From Enterovibrio calviensis DSM 14347 (GTDB lineage Bacteria; Pseudomonadota; Gammaproteobacteria; Enterobacterales; Vibrionaceae): a stretch of 64,000 bases of DNA. Position 1 is the stretch's first letter; every line of letters begins with the position of its first letter. Location of the stretch: the NCBI RefSeq assembly GCF_000621165.1, contig NZ_JHZA01000001.1:682001-746000 (forward strand). Reading direction: 5' to 3'. A program made the position numbers and the translations under genes. Below, piece by piece: positions 34,740 to 43,776 of the stretch. The notes below the pieces were generated by a model. It searched no databases. It was given only the letters and a program-made list of their open reading frames with translations, and was not told where the DNA came from.

Positions 34740-35513
34740 TTATTGAGATAGCCCATGTCGCGAAAGGCTGCGTTTAACATTTGAAAAATAGACTGTCTGT
34801 GCTGGAACGCTATCGACGTTGTTCTTGCTTTTATAGCGAGATAAGAAAGAGCGATAAAGGCCATATTTGAAGTACACGTAGGAGGCATCCATTGTTGCTC
34901 CTTCATAATCCACTTTCTGAGTTCCATTTACCCATACCCGAAAAAAGCCCGTTTTGTCTTTCTCCCATCGCACGTGAACTTCGACACGATGCCAGCGACC
35001 GCGAAGCGTAGCCTCTTGAATTAGCAGATAATATTCACTGCTGCGACCCGTTACCTGATTATCAAGGTGATAACCGCCGTCGCTGTTTTGGAACATCCAG
35101 ACAGGGTGAGAGCCTTTTTGATGAAATTGGCCGAGCGCAACTTTGGTTGGATATACATTCTGGTAGGTATCGGGAAAGTAGATAGACCAACCGTACCAGT
35201 ATTCACTATGTAGACCGGTTGATTTTTTTATCTCTGAAAGCTCACTTCGCTCGCGGTCGTTCAGGCAGTCATTCCATCCCGAATTGAAAGAGCAATCTCC
35301 TGGGCGCACATCGAAGACGTCGATCATTGGTGTCGATGCGGCTCCCGTCATGTCGGGCTCGATTCGATAACCATGTTTAGTGGTATTTAACGAACGTTGA
35401 AACCATTCAAACCCGCCTGCTGGGCTTGAATGGTGGCTGGAGACGGACGCACAACCACCGATAACTATACCGAATATTGGTGCAACCCGTTTTACGTTGA
35501 AAGCAATCTTCAT
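34740..35513 (-). CDS. Polysaccharide-lyase-like lipoprotein (heparin lyase I-like)
   Basis: The 257-residue product has a lipoprotein signal with lipobox IGGC (Cys 21). The body resembles the jelly-roll 'polysaccharide lyase' family (PF14099-like): EYWYGWSIYFPDTYQ, KVALGQFHQKGSHPVWMFQN, GRWHRVEVHVRWEKDKTGFF, VWVNGTQKVDYEGATM and YFKYGLYRS. Such proteins cut uronic-acid polymers by elimination; the substrate here is unknown. It lies 43 bases downstream of a LysR-type gene on the same strand. The ribosome site is weak. Confidence 0.8.
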   Translation of the reverse strand: MKIAFNVKRVAPIFGIVIGGCASVSSHHSSPAGGFEWFQRSLNTTKHGYRIEPDMTGAASTPMIDVFDVRPGDCSFNSGWNDCLNDRERSELSEIKKSTGLHSEYWYGWSIYFPDTYQNVYPTKVALGQFHQKGSHPVWMFQNSDGGYHLDNQVTGRSSEYYLLIQEATLRGRWHRVEVHVRWEKDKTGFFRVWVNGTQKVDYEGATMDASYVYFKYGLYRSFLSRYKSKNNVDSVPAQTVYFSNVKRSLSRHGLSQ

Positions 35514-35556
35514 AACATAAAACGTAGCCGCAGTTTGAGCATGTGTCCTTACGGGA

Positions 35557-36444
35557 TCACGAGTGCTGTCCAGGGTAGAGCGTATGGAGTGTGCTGTCTA
35601 TCCAAAGCATGACGTTGTCCCAACCGCGCTTTTTCGTTTTTATGGCACTGAGTGTCAGAAGTGGTGGGCTAGAGAGTTCATCGATAGAAAGTAATTTTAC
35701 TGTGCCTTCAAGCCATTCATGGTTGGCCACGTGAGCGGGAACGAATGCCCAGCCCACACCGCGCATAACAAGGTTAGCAATGTAAAAATAGCTATCAATG
35801 TGCCAATAGCGCGGTGATAGGGGTTGCTCTTGTGAATACCCCAAACGGTCGCGTATGGCGAGTTGGCGATGTTTGACCAGGTCATCTTCATGAGGGTGGT
35901 CAATGGCGGAAAGAGGGTGGTTGTAAGCCGCGATAAGCACCTGATTAACCGTGGTAATGTCGTACCAATCTAGTGACTGCGATAGGGGTTTAACCCGGAA
36001 GATAAACCCCATATCCGCTCGACCTTCGCTCACCCATGTAGAAATGTCGTCTTGAGAGCCATTGAGTATGGTGACTTTTAATTCGGGAAAGTGCTCCGCC
36101 AACATCGCAAACAGTATCTCAAACGTCTGCATGGGTACGGCTTCATCCATGGCAACGGTAAAGGCGACAGGATCACCCTGCGTGACCGCCATTGCGCGTG
36201 AATTCATGCGTTGGCACTGTTGCAAGATGGCTTTTGCATCCACCAACATTTCCTTACCGGCCTCGGTTAGCACAGGAAGCTTGGCGCTGCGGTCGAACAA
36301 GTCGAACCCGAGGTCGACTTCCAAGTTGGCGATGGCGGTACTCACTCGAGATTGAGCCTTACCCAGCTTACGTGCGCCCGCTGAGAAAGAGCCTGCTTCA
36401 GCTGATTCTACAAAGGCTTTGAGTTGTTCAAGTGTCCACTGCAT
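35557..36444 (-). CDS. LysR-family transcriptional regulator
   Basis: The 295-residue product has the N-terminal LysR helix-turn-helix (LEQLKAFVESAEAGSFSAGA, RKLGKAQSRVSTAIANLEVD, LGFDLFDRS) and a co-inducer domain (TVAMDEAVP..., GRADMGFIFRV, RGVGWAFVPAHVA). It is divergent from the MATE exporter gene with a 106-bp gap, the usual arrangement for a regulator and its target. The polysaccharide lyase gene just behind it may share the transcript. Confidence 0.93.
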   Translation of the reverse strand: MQWTLEQLKAFVESAEAGSFSAGARKLGKAQSRVSTAIANLEVDLGFDLFDRSAKLPVLTEAGKEMLVDAKAILQQCQRMNSRAMAVTQGDPVAFTVAMDEAVPMQTFEILFAMLAEHFPELKVTILNGSQDDISTWVSEGRADMGFIFRVKPLSQSLDWYDITTVNQVLIAAYNHPLSAIDHPHEDDLVKHRQLAIRDRLGYSQEQPLSPRYWHIDSYFYIANLVMRGVGWAFVPAHVANHEWLEGTVKLLSIDELSSPPLLTLSAIKTKKRGWDNVMLWIDSTLHTLYPGQHS

Positions 36445-36550
36445 CGTGACATCTAACCTATCCGTTTTTAGGATTGATTGTAACTTTTATCTATATCAAA
36501 ACAACGTCAAAATCGCGCCTGTCTCATTTTCCCTTTTAAAGTAGTCTTTT

Positions 36551-37915
36551 ATGCATGCTATAGAACCAAAACCGAGTGAATCGATCACGAAAACGTTTTG
36601 GCGTTTTACTGTCCCTGCTATTGCGGCGATGATCGTTAACGGGCTCTATTATCTCGTTGACGGTATTTTCATTGGTCACTTTGTGGGGGCAGAAGGCCTA
36701 GAAGCGGTGAATATCGCATGGCCGGTTATTTCCATTGTGGGCGGCGCTGGCCTAATGATCGGTATGGGAGCGGGAAGTCTGATCTCTCAATATCGTGGCG
36801 AAGAGAATTTAGGCGCGGCGCGTAATGCGATGGCGACAGGCTTATGGCTGACAGCCTTGTTTGGTGCTTTATCTTCACTCTATATCATCTTGCTTGGCGA
36901 ACCGTTAGTGCAGTTGCAAGGTGCGACGGGGCTTGCTGAAGGGTATGCCGTCGACTACCTATATATATTTTCGTTTGGTGCTGTGCTGACAGTGGCTGCA
37001 TCTGCACTGCCATTTTTGATTCGAAATGATGATAGCCCGATCGTCGCGACTGCCATGATGGTGGCAGGTGCACTGAGCAATATCGCGATGAATTATCTCT
37101 TCATTGGTGTATTGGGATGGGGCCTCAAAGGCGCCGCAATGGGAACCATTGTGGCGCAGCTAATCACAGTCATGATGGCGTTTGTTTATTTGTTTTCTAA
37201 GCATTCGGTGCTTTCAATATTTAAGCACTCAGCGAAGGGTAACTTGTCCGACGCGAAGCAAACGGTAGTCTTGGGTAGCTCGTCGCTGGCGATGTTTATG
37301 TATTACGGTGTGCTGGTGGCCTTTCACAACAAGCTGTTTGTGATCTATGGGTCAAACGTCAGTGTAGCGGCGTTCGCTGTCGTGGGTTACTTGATGACGC
37401 TCTACTACGTCGTCGCAGAAGGCATTGCCGAGGGTATGCAACCACAAGTCAGCTTCTATCATGGTGCGAAACAGTACAAAAACATCGTTAAAGTTGCGAA
37501 ACTTGCCACGATTGTATCGTTAGTGGCTGGCGTTGCTTGGTTGGCCGTGCTTAACGTGTTTCCTGAAACCGTAATTGGCCTGTTTAATTCAGGTAACACC
37601 GCACTGATTCAAGAGGCAACCACAGGCATTCGTTTACACTTATCAGCGATGTATCTGGACGGGCTCATTATTCTGGCATCAATGTATTTCTTGTCAGTGG
37701 GCAAAGGTGGAACGTCGTTGGCTATTTCTTTGGGTAACATGTTTATCCAGCTACCATTTTTGGCGGTATTACCAAGAATGTACGGTGTGGAGGGCGTGTG
37801 GATGTCAATGCCATTGTCCAATGTGTTGCTTGCATCCATAGTGATTCCGATTATGTGGCGACATATTCTTAAGCAACAGCCTGATAAAGATATACCAAAC
37901 CTAGCGGTCGCATAA
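36551..37915 (+). CDS. MATE family efflux transporter
   Basis: The 454-residue protein has about 12 hydrophobic helices and MATE landmarks: FTVPAIAAMIVNGLYYLVDG, FIGHFVGAEGLEAVNIAWPV, GAGSLISQYRGEENLGAARN, and VGYLMTLYYVVAEGIAEGMQ with PQVSFYHGAKQ in the second half. It is nearest the MepA/DinF-like branch and should export cationic or aromatic compounds using a Na+ or H+ gradient. Probably controlled by the divergent LysR protein. A terminator follows. Confidence 0.92.
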   Translation: MHAIEPKPSESITKTFWRFTVPAIAAMIVNGLYYLVDGIFIGHFVGAEGLEAVNIAWPVISIVGGAGLMIGMGAGSLISQYRGEENLGAARNAMATGLWLTALFGALSSLYIILLGEPLVQLQGATGLAEGYAVDYLYIFSFGAVLTVAASALPFLIRNDDSPIVATAMMVAGALSNIAMNYLFIGVLGWGLKGAAMGTIVAQLITVMMAFVYLFSKHSVLSIFKHSAKGNLSDAKQTVVLGSSSLAMFMYYGVLVAFHNKLFVIYGSNVSVAAFAVVGYLMTLYYVVAEGIAEGMQPQVSFYHGAKQYKNIVKVAKLATIVSLVAGVAWLAVLNVFPETVIGLFNSGNTALIQEATTGIRLHLSAMYLDGLIILASMYFLSVGKGGTSLAISLGNMFIQLPFLAVLPRMYGVEGVWMSMPLSNVLLASIVIPIMWRHILKQQPDKDIPNLAVA

Positions 37916-37936
37916 CGAAAACAGCATAACGAAAAC

Positions 37937-37964
37937 AAAAAGGGGAGCAGTCGCTCCCCGTTTT
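37937..37964. terminator. Terminator after the MATE gene
   Basis: GGGGAGC (37942-37948) pairs with GCTCCCC (37953-37959), with A residues before and TTTT after. It lies between convergent genes. Confidence 0.88.
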
Positions 37965-38019
37965 ATACCCGCTCATCTTTGGGTTACTTGCGTATAGACT
38001 GGTTCTTCTGGTTTCTCAT

Positions 38020-40923
38020 TTAGAACTCTCCCCATTCGATCTCATCGTCATCATCATCTTCTTTGGTTACCCGAGCCGATTTTTTTGGGGCAGCCCTCTT
38101 TATGGTTTTTTTGAATGTGGGAGTTTTAATTTCTTCTTTTTTGCCAGTGATGGTGAAGAACTCGACAATAGAGCTCATGTCTTGAGCTTGTGAAAGCATG
38201 CTTTCGCCCGCTGTTGTCGCTTGTTCAACAAGGGCTGCGTTTTGCTGTGTCATGGTATCCATGCGAACAACGGCAATGTTAACCTGTTCGATACCAGTGC
38301 TTTGGCCTTGTGCGGCCACACTGATATCAGACATCTTGGTACTCACTTCTTCTACCATGCTGACGATTTCTTGCAAGGTTTCCCCTGACTCACTTACCAA
38401 CTCGGCACCGTCTTCCACTTTCTTGTTGGTATCGCGGATAAGCTCTTTGATTTCTTTCGCGGCCTCGGCAGAGCGCTGTGCCAAACTTCGCACTTCACCT
38501 GCGACAACCGCAAATCCGCGACCTTGCTCGCCAGCACGCGCGGCCTCAACAGCCGCGTTAAGTGCCAGTAGATTGGTTTGGAATGCGATTTCATCAATGA
38601 CGCCAATGATGTCAGAGATCTTGTTACTCGCACCGCTAATTTGGTCCATTGCAGTGATGGTTCTCATGACGACATTGCCGCCTTCTCGTGCTTTGATTCG
38701 GGCATTTTCACTGAGTTTGTTGGCCACAACGGCATTCTCTGCACTTTCCTTCACTGTGTCAGTGATGTTTTCCATGCTGACTGCCGTTTCTTGCAATGAC
38801 GTCGCTTGGTCCTCAGTACGCTGGCTTAAATCGCGGTTGCCGGAGGCTATCTCATTGGAAGAATTGGTGATGGTTTCAGAGGCCCGACGAATATCGCCAA
38901 TGACCTGAGTGAGTTTATCAATACTGGTATTCGCATCGGCTTTTAGTTGTCCAAATCGGCCGCTGTAATTTTTCTCAATCCTCTGGGTGAGGTCACCCTT
39001 AGCCATCGCCCCTAACATTCGCTGCATATCTTCTAGCGCGGTGTCGGTATTGGTGGTGAGAGAATTGAGGCCTTGAGCGAGTTTGAGCATAAAGCCTGAC
39101 TTCTCTTCGAGCGAAAGCTGCATTGAGAAGTCACCTTGCGCGGCGGCATCAACCATGCCATCAATTTCTCGCTCAATAGCTACTTCAGCGGTGCGATCTG
39201 TCCACTCAATGACGGTACCAATTCTCTCTCCGTTCTCGTCGAGAATGGAGTTGGCTGCAATCGCCATGATGCGACTACCAACTGCCATTTCTACTGAGTG
39301 TGTATCTTTAAGGTCGTTGAGAATATTGCGTTGATAAGCTGGGTTTTTATGAAAAAAATCAATGTTCTTGCCAAGGGTCTCTTCCGGAGAGAAATGAGGG
39401 ATAACTTGGGAGAAATCGTCTTTAGCTTCACTCAGGAGATTTTTGGCTGCCCGATTAAGGTAGATAATGTCAAAGTTTCTATCGGCAATCATGGTATTAG
39501 TCGACACATTGTCTAGCGCTTGGCGAACACGTGCATTTTCTTCCGCTTGAATCTTCGCGTCTCGCTCTAACTCCGCTTTCATTCGTTCTGATGCTTCCAC
39601 GTTTTCCAACGAGGTGTTTGTCGCTTGCTTAATGGAGAGTAAATCGCCTTTGAGATCGGATTCTATGCGATGACTGAAGTCTCCTTCAGCGAGGCCTTCC
39701 ATCACTTTTCTGATGTCGCAAATCGCGGCTTGCATACTTTCCATTAGCGTATTGAAGGCACTGGCAGATTGACCAAGCTCATCTTTACTTTTTACTGCAA
39801 CTCTTGCGGAAAAATCACCAGATAGCGCCACTGTCTCTAAATTACGAGTAAGGGTGATAACGGGCGTGGTGACAGAGCGAGTTACCAAGAGAGCGACGAG
39901 ACTGACTAAAGCAGCACCAATGAGCAAGGCGATACCAATCATCCATTTAAGAGCGATCACTTGACCAAAGGCTTCCTCTTCGTCTATCTCAGCCACTAGC
40001 GCCCAATTGTTTTCGCCAAACTGAATGGGGGAATAAGCAGTGAGTACCAGCGTGTTTTTATAGTCACGTGCAACGTCGTATCCCGTTTCATTGTTCAGGG
40101 CCTTTTCTGTCGCAGAGGTTTTCACCATGCCGTCTGCAGGGCTGGCAAATGAAGCAATAACCGAGTGAGTATCGTTGTATAGATAGGAATCTGAACGCAT
40201 CAAAAAGTCGGGTCCCACAAGGTAGGTTTCGCCCGACTCACCCATTCCAGTGCGTTGCAGCATGATTTGATTGATTTCATCCATCGAAAGTTGGAGAGCG
40301 GCGATGGCCAAAACATTGCCGCTCAAATCCGTTATTGGGCTGCCAATCAGAGCAATTGGCGCATTGTCTTGAGCCTCATAACGCTCATAGTCTTGTATCG
40401 TTAGTTTGTTGTTTTTGAGGACATCTTTATACAATGTTGCTAATGGACTGTTTTTAAGCGGTCCGGTATTGAGGTTGGTACCTAAGTCACTATTTTTATT
40501 GGCAGTAAAGACGACATGGCCTGTGTCTGCTTGAATGATAAACACATCTGAATAACCATATACACTGACGTAGTCTGTCAGTGTATGGCCGTTACTCTCC
40601 CAGATATCTTCATATTCATAGGTATCGGTTGGAAATGCTTCGTTGCGCTCCACCTCTTCATCGCTTGCATAAAACTGCAGTAATTTTTGAATCTTTTTTG
40701 TGTCCTCACTTCCAGCAAGTACCTGAGTGTCTTTTACCGCCCTCTCAAAGTAGGAAAGGATCTGATCTTTTTTCACCTCTCGCATGCTCACTAGTTGGGC
40801 AAAAGCTTGGTTTTGCAGCGCTGAACTAGATTGCGAGAGGGCTAAATAACCCACAATCAAAATGGGTAACACACCAATGATCAAGAAGATCATAAGAAGC
40901 TTTATTTTTAGCTTTGAAAACAT
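38020..40923 (-). CDS. Methyl-accepting chemotaxis protein with dCache, HAMP and PAS-like regions
   Basis: The 967-residue receptor has TM1 (about 8-28), a large periplasmic double-Cache-type sensor (about 30-315), TM2 (about 322-345), HAMP, further HAMP-like repeats, a PAS-like domain (about 450-570, [20 protein letters not shown]), and a signalling domain whose hairpin tip reads [20 protein letters not shown]. After an acidic and basic linker it ends in EWGEF, fitting the C-terminal XWXXF tether that recruits the methyltransferase CheR. The start at 40923 follows AAAGGGTG. It lies 81 bases downstream of a binding-protein gene on the same strand, so the two may work together. Confidence 0.93.
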   Translation of the reverse strand: MFSKLKIKLLMIFLIIGVLPILIVGYLALSQSSSALQNQAFAQLVSMREVKKDQILSYFERAVKDTQVLAGSEDTKKIQKLLQFYASDEEVERNEAFPTDTYEYEDIWESNGHTLTDYVSVYGYSDVFIIQADTGHVVFTANKNSDLGTNLNTGPLKNSPLATLYKDVLKNNKLTIQDYERYEAQDNAPIALIGSPITDLSGNVLAIAALQLSMDEINQIMLQRTGMGESGETYLVGPDFLMRSDSYLYNDTHSVIASFASPADGMVKTSATEKALNNETGYDVARDYKNTLVLTAYSPIQFGENNWALVAEIDEEEAFGQVIALKWMIGIALLIGAALVSLVALLVTRSVTTPVITLTRNLETVALSGDFSARVAVKSKDELGQSASAFNTLMESMQAAICDIRKVMEGLAEGDFSHRIESDLKGDLLSIKQATNTSLENVEASERMKAELERDAKIQAEENARVRQALDNVSTNTMIADRNFDIIYLNRAAKNLLSEAKDDFSQVIPHFSPEETLGKNIDFFHKNPAYQRNILNDLKDTHSVEMAVGSRIMAIAANSILDENGERIGTVIEWTDRTAEVAIEREIDGMVDAAAQGDFSMQLSLEEKSGFMLKLAQGLNSLTTNTDTALEDMQRMLGAMAKGDLTQRIEKNYSGRFGQLKADANTSIDKLTQVIGDIRRASETITNSSNEIASGNRDLSQRTEDQATSLQETAVSMENITDTVKESAENAVVANKLSENARIKAREGGNVVMRTITAMDQISGASNKISDIIGVIDEIAFQTNLLALNAAVEAARAGEQGRGFAVVAGEVRSLAQRSAEAAKEIKELIRDTNKKVEDGAELVSESGETLQEIVSMVEEVSTKMSDISVAAQGQSTGIEQVNIAVVRMDTMTQQNAALVEQATTAGESMLSQAQDMSSIVEFFTITGKKEEIKTPTFKKTIKRAAPKKSARVTKEDDDDDEIEWGEF

Positions 40924-41004
40924 TCGACACCCTTTCTCACTAAAGAGGGACTGCAATTCGCCGCCCCAATTTCAATTCCATGACGTTTTCAGCCAGCAGA
41001 ATCT

Positions 41005-42567
41005 TTACTTTGCTGACCAGTGTTCTGGCTTGACGCTAATTTCCCAAAGGGGAATGTTCGCCATACGGAAAGGCGAGTAGTTGACCTGTTTGTTGACGGC
41101 CAACACTTTGTTAGGGGTGGGGACAAACAGCATGTAGCCATTGTCATAGGCTCTACGCATAATCTTTTCGGCTATGTCATCGAACTCGGCGGTTCCCACA
41201 GATTCTTTGAACATTTGTTCAATGTAATCATCCATCGTGTTGTCTTGGAAAATCGTACTCCAAGCGTTGTGGGTGCGGTAAACAAAGAAGGCTGACCAAG
41301 GATGGTTGTAGTACCAATCGTCGTCACCCCAAACCAGCAGATCCCAGTCTTCAGTGTTTTTCTTGGCATTGGTTGAGAGTAATTGACCAAATACATCTTT
41401 CTCACTGTTAGTGATATTGAATTTGAGTTTGACGCCGACTTTTCTTAGGTCGCGATCGATGCCTTTCCAAATGTACATAAACCGGTCTTGGGTATAGACG
41501 TTCAGTTCTAGCCCATCGAGGGTTTTCTTCAGTTCGTCTCGAATAGCTTTTGGACTTTGAACTTCAGAATAGGCTTTAAGATTCTTTACAACCTTGTCGA
41601 CGCCAGGGTAAAGCGGAGCCGCCAAGGTTGGGCTGATTTGTCCTTCTCCTTGATAGCTTTTTTCAAGCAACCTTCTTTGATCCAGCGCCTTGTTGAGCGC
41701 GACGCGCACCTCTTTGTCTAACAGTCGTTTATTACCCGTACGCATGTTGATATGGATGGCAATATTATTGGTGGAAGGCGCTGATACCAATTTGGCATAT
41801 CGGGATTGCAGGACGCGTTCTTTCTCAGAGAAGGGGATGGGCATGATGTCGAGTGAATTGTCGTTATCGAGTGTCATCTCTAGCGCTTTTTTGGAATCAA
41901 GCTCGGTATAGACGGTAACGGTTTCGATTTTTGGGTATTCAGGGTTCCAATAATTGGGGTTAGCAACCAAAACAGCCTTGGGGGTTTGACGATCGCCTTC
42001 AATGTAACCTTCTTTGAGAATGTAAGGTCCCAAACCGTATGGACCCGGCTCAGCAAGGTTGGGGCAGGTTGCTTTGCCATTCCAGCCAAATTTATCCAGA
42101 TAGGTTTCGGTGTAGAACTGAATCCAAATGGCATCATTGAGGAACTGGCCGTACTTTTCTTTTAAATGAAAGCGAACCGTGTAGTTATCCACTTTTTCCG
42201 CTCTATCGAACACGGTATCAATTTTTGTGAACAGAAACGGCGCTTCTTTAAAGTGTTTCATATTGAGCAATACAGCATCGGCGTTGAACGGGGTGCCATC
42301 TTGAAATTTCACACCTTTACGCAGTGAAAACTCGTACGTCGTGTCGTCCACTTTTCGGTGCGAAGTGGCCATATCGTAATCCCATCCGCGGTCATTATCT
42401 GCCGGCCGCAAGAGCGCACCATTAATTGAATGGGAGATATACAAGTAAGGCAGGCTGGGAATGAATACATTCAACTGTGAACCGGGTGTCGGTGCTGACC
42501 ACGCTAACGTTGGTAAAAAAATGAGTAATGTTAGGCTCTTAGTGATGAATGATTGTAGATTTTTCAT
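41005..42567 (-). CDS. Family 5 extracellular solute-binding protein (NikA/DppA/OppA type)
   Basis: The 520-residue exported protein (signal ending LIFLPTLAWSA) shows the family 5 pattern: YEFSLRKGVKFQDGTPFNAD, AVLLNMKHFKE, GLGPYILKEGYIEGDRQTPK, VLVANPNYWNPEYPKIETVT, NTMDDYIEQMFKES. NikA-like members bind nickel chelates, others peptides. No permease or ATPase genes are present next to it; a chemoreceptor gene follows directly. The start at 42567 gives the best signal peptide; no clear ribosome site is visible. Ligand unknown. Confidence 0.9.
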   Translation of the reverse strand: MKNLQSFITKSLTLLIFLPTLAWSAPTPGSQLNVFIPSLPYLYISHSINGALLRPADNDRGWDYDMATSHRKVDDTTYEFSLRKGVKFQDGTPFNADAVLLNMKHFKEAPFLFTKIDTVFDRAEKVDNYTVRFHLKEKYGQFLNDAIWIQFYTETYLDKFGWNGKATCPNLAEPGPYGLGPYILKEGYIEGDRQTPKAVLVANPNYWNPEYPKIETVTVYTELDSKKALEMTLDNDNSLDIMPIPFSEKERVLQSRYAKLVSAPSTNNIAIHINMRTGNKRLLDKEVRVALNKALDQRRLLEKSYQGEGQISPTLAAPLYPGVDKVVKNLKAYSEVQSPKAIRDELKKTLDGLELNVYTQDRFMYIWKGIDRDLRKVGVKLKFNITNSEKDVFGQLLSTNAKKNTEDWDLLVWGDDDWYYNHPWSAFFVYRTHNAWSTIFQDNTMDDYIEQMFKESVGTAEFDDIAEKIMRRAYDNGYMLFVPTPNKVLAVNKQVNYSPFRMANIPLWEISVKPEHWSAK

Positions 42568-42641
42568 ATCAAATACGTGACCCCGAGTCTGATTAAGTGC
42601 CGCTGTACAACGGTAATTCCTTAAAAAAGTGTAGTTAATCA

Positions 42642-42669
42642 ATGACTCATTTATGGGATTGATGACTCA
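42642..42669. promoter_or_regulatory. Direct repeat ATGACTCA, 20 bp apart
   Basis: ATGACTCA occurs at 42642-42649 and 42662-42669, exactly two helical turns apart, in the 304-bp gap between the divergent binding-protein and FMN-reductase genes. This spacing would suit a cooperative regulator, but none is known here. Confidence 0.35.
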
Positions 42670-42871
42670 AATTTAAACCCATTATTCCTAGGGTGTTGAA
42701 TTTAAAGATTTTATTTTCATGTTAGTATCGAGGGGTTGTGGCGCGAGTGACTAAGGTTTTTTGAGATGATTCCGAGTGCATTTTTCGGAGATCTGAAAAG
42801 TAATACGAGTAGTAAGTTGCTTAAGCGTTAAGATGAAAACCAAAGAAAAAACAACCATTTTGGAGAAAGGT

Positions 42872-43396
42872 ATGAAAGTACTGGCTTTTGCAGCATCAAG
42901 CAGTAAGAAATCAATCAATAAACAATTGGTCACTCATGCGGTTAGTCTGATTGATGGTGCAGACTCTGAGGTCTTGGACATTAATGACTATGAACTTCCG
43001 CTATTTAGCACGGATAGGGAAGAAGAACTCGGACATCCTGAAAAAGCACAGGAATTTTTCAATAAGATTGGTGAGTGCGATGCGTTGGTCATCTCGTTCG
43101 CTGAGCACAATGGATCCTATGCGGCGGCTTACAAAAACCTGTTTGATTGGGCTTCCCGCATCAACCAAAAAGTGTTTCAAGGTAAGAAAATGGTGTTACT
43201 GGCGACCTCTCCAGGGCCTGGTGGCGCGAAGAATGTATTGGCGTCAGCGTCTGCATCTTGTCCGCATTTTAATGGCGACTTAAAAGCATCACTCTCTATT
43301 CCTTCATTCTTTGATAACTTTGATGGTGAAGCTGGCGTGTTGACCAATGAGGCGTTATCAGCGGAACTAGCTGAAGCGATGAATCTGCTTCGTTAA
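42872..43396 (+). CDS. NADPH-dependent FMN reductase-like protein
   Basis: The 174-residue product has the flavodoxin-like fold of the NADPH:FMN/chromate reductase family: MKVLAFAASSSKKSINKQLV (phosphate loop), SLIDGADSEVLDINDYELPL, DALVISFAEHNGSYAAAYKN and LLATSPGPGGAKNVLAS. It should pass electrons from NADPH to quinones, azo dyes or metals through FMN. The start at 42872 follows GGAGAAAGGT. It is a single gene. Confidence 0.92.
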   Translation: MKVLAFAASSSKKSINKQLVTHAVSLIDGADSEVLDINDYELPLFSTDREEELGHPEKAQEFFNKIGECDALVISFAEHNGSYAAAYKNLFDWASRINQKVFQGKKMVLLATSPGPGGAKNVLASASASCPHFNGDLKASLSIPSFFDNFDGEAGVLTNEALSAELAEAMNLLR

Positions 43397-43410
43397 CCTA
43401 AAATGACATA

Positions 43411-43473
43411 CCCAAGCATCTTCAAGCATCTTGTTGTTGCTTGGTTGCTTGGTTGCTTGGTTGCTTGGGTATA
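43411..43473. repeat. Intergenic repeat copy with internal octamer expansion
   Basis: A left arm TACCCAAGCA and right arm GCTTGGGTATA frame a changed interior in which TTGCTTGG is repeated four times (43437-43468). It is a member of the family at 13618 and 18677 in which one arm has expanded. Confidence 0.85.
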
Positions 43474-43625
43474 AATATTTATCACTTACGCTGGCTTGAG
43501 CCGGTTTTCTTCATGCTTCCACCCTCCATTTCAACCTCACGTCCCCATCCTTAATTGATTGACTTATTTTCTTACGTTTTAGTCGCAATTTCTCCGTTCA
43601 TACAGCTAGCAGAAAGGAACATTTG

Positions 43626-43645
43626 GCATACTGCCGGCGGTATGC
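43626..43645. promoter_or_regulatory. 20-bp near-perfect palindrome upstream of RND genes
   Basis: GCATACTGCC-GGCGGTATGC is symmetric except for one position, about 130 bases ahead of the adaptor gene. As DNA it could be an operator for a repressor encoded elsewhere; as RNA it makes an eight-pair stem, followed four bases on by TTTTT, and could be a terminator or attenuator. The rest of the 380-bp gap holds the repeat at 43411 and a small GGCT/AGCC hairpin near 43492. Confidence 0.55.
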
Positions 43646-43776
43646 TGCATTTTTGTCACTGTGGTGCCTTTTTTAAGACAAAATGCGTATGTCATTTAGA
43701 CCGAATAATTCCATTAAAAAATAATTCAATTCCTTGTTGGGTGGCGTGTAGTCAGCGAAAGGGGAAGGAGAGAACC

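Noticed and set aside
38198..38908. A 236-codon open frame opposite the chemoreceptor signalling domain
   Set aside because: It is the mirror of a highly conserved coding region; the Ser/Ala-rich product is an artefact of codon usage on the other strand.
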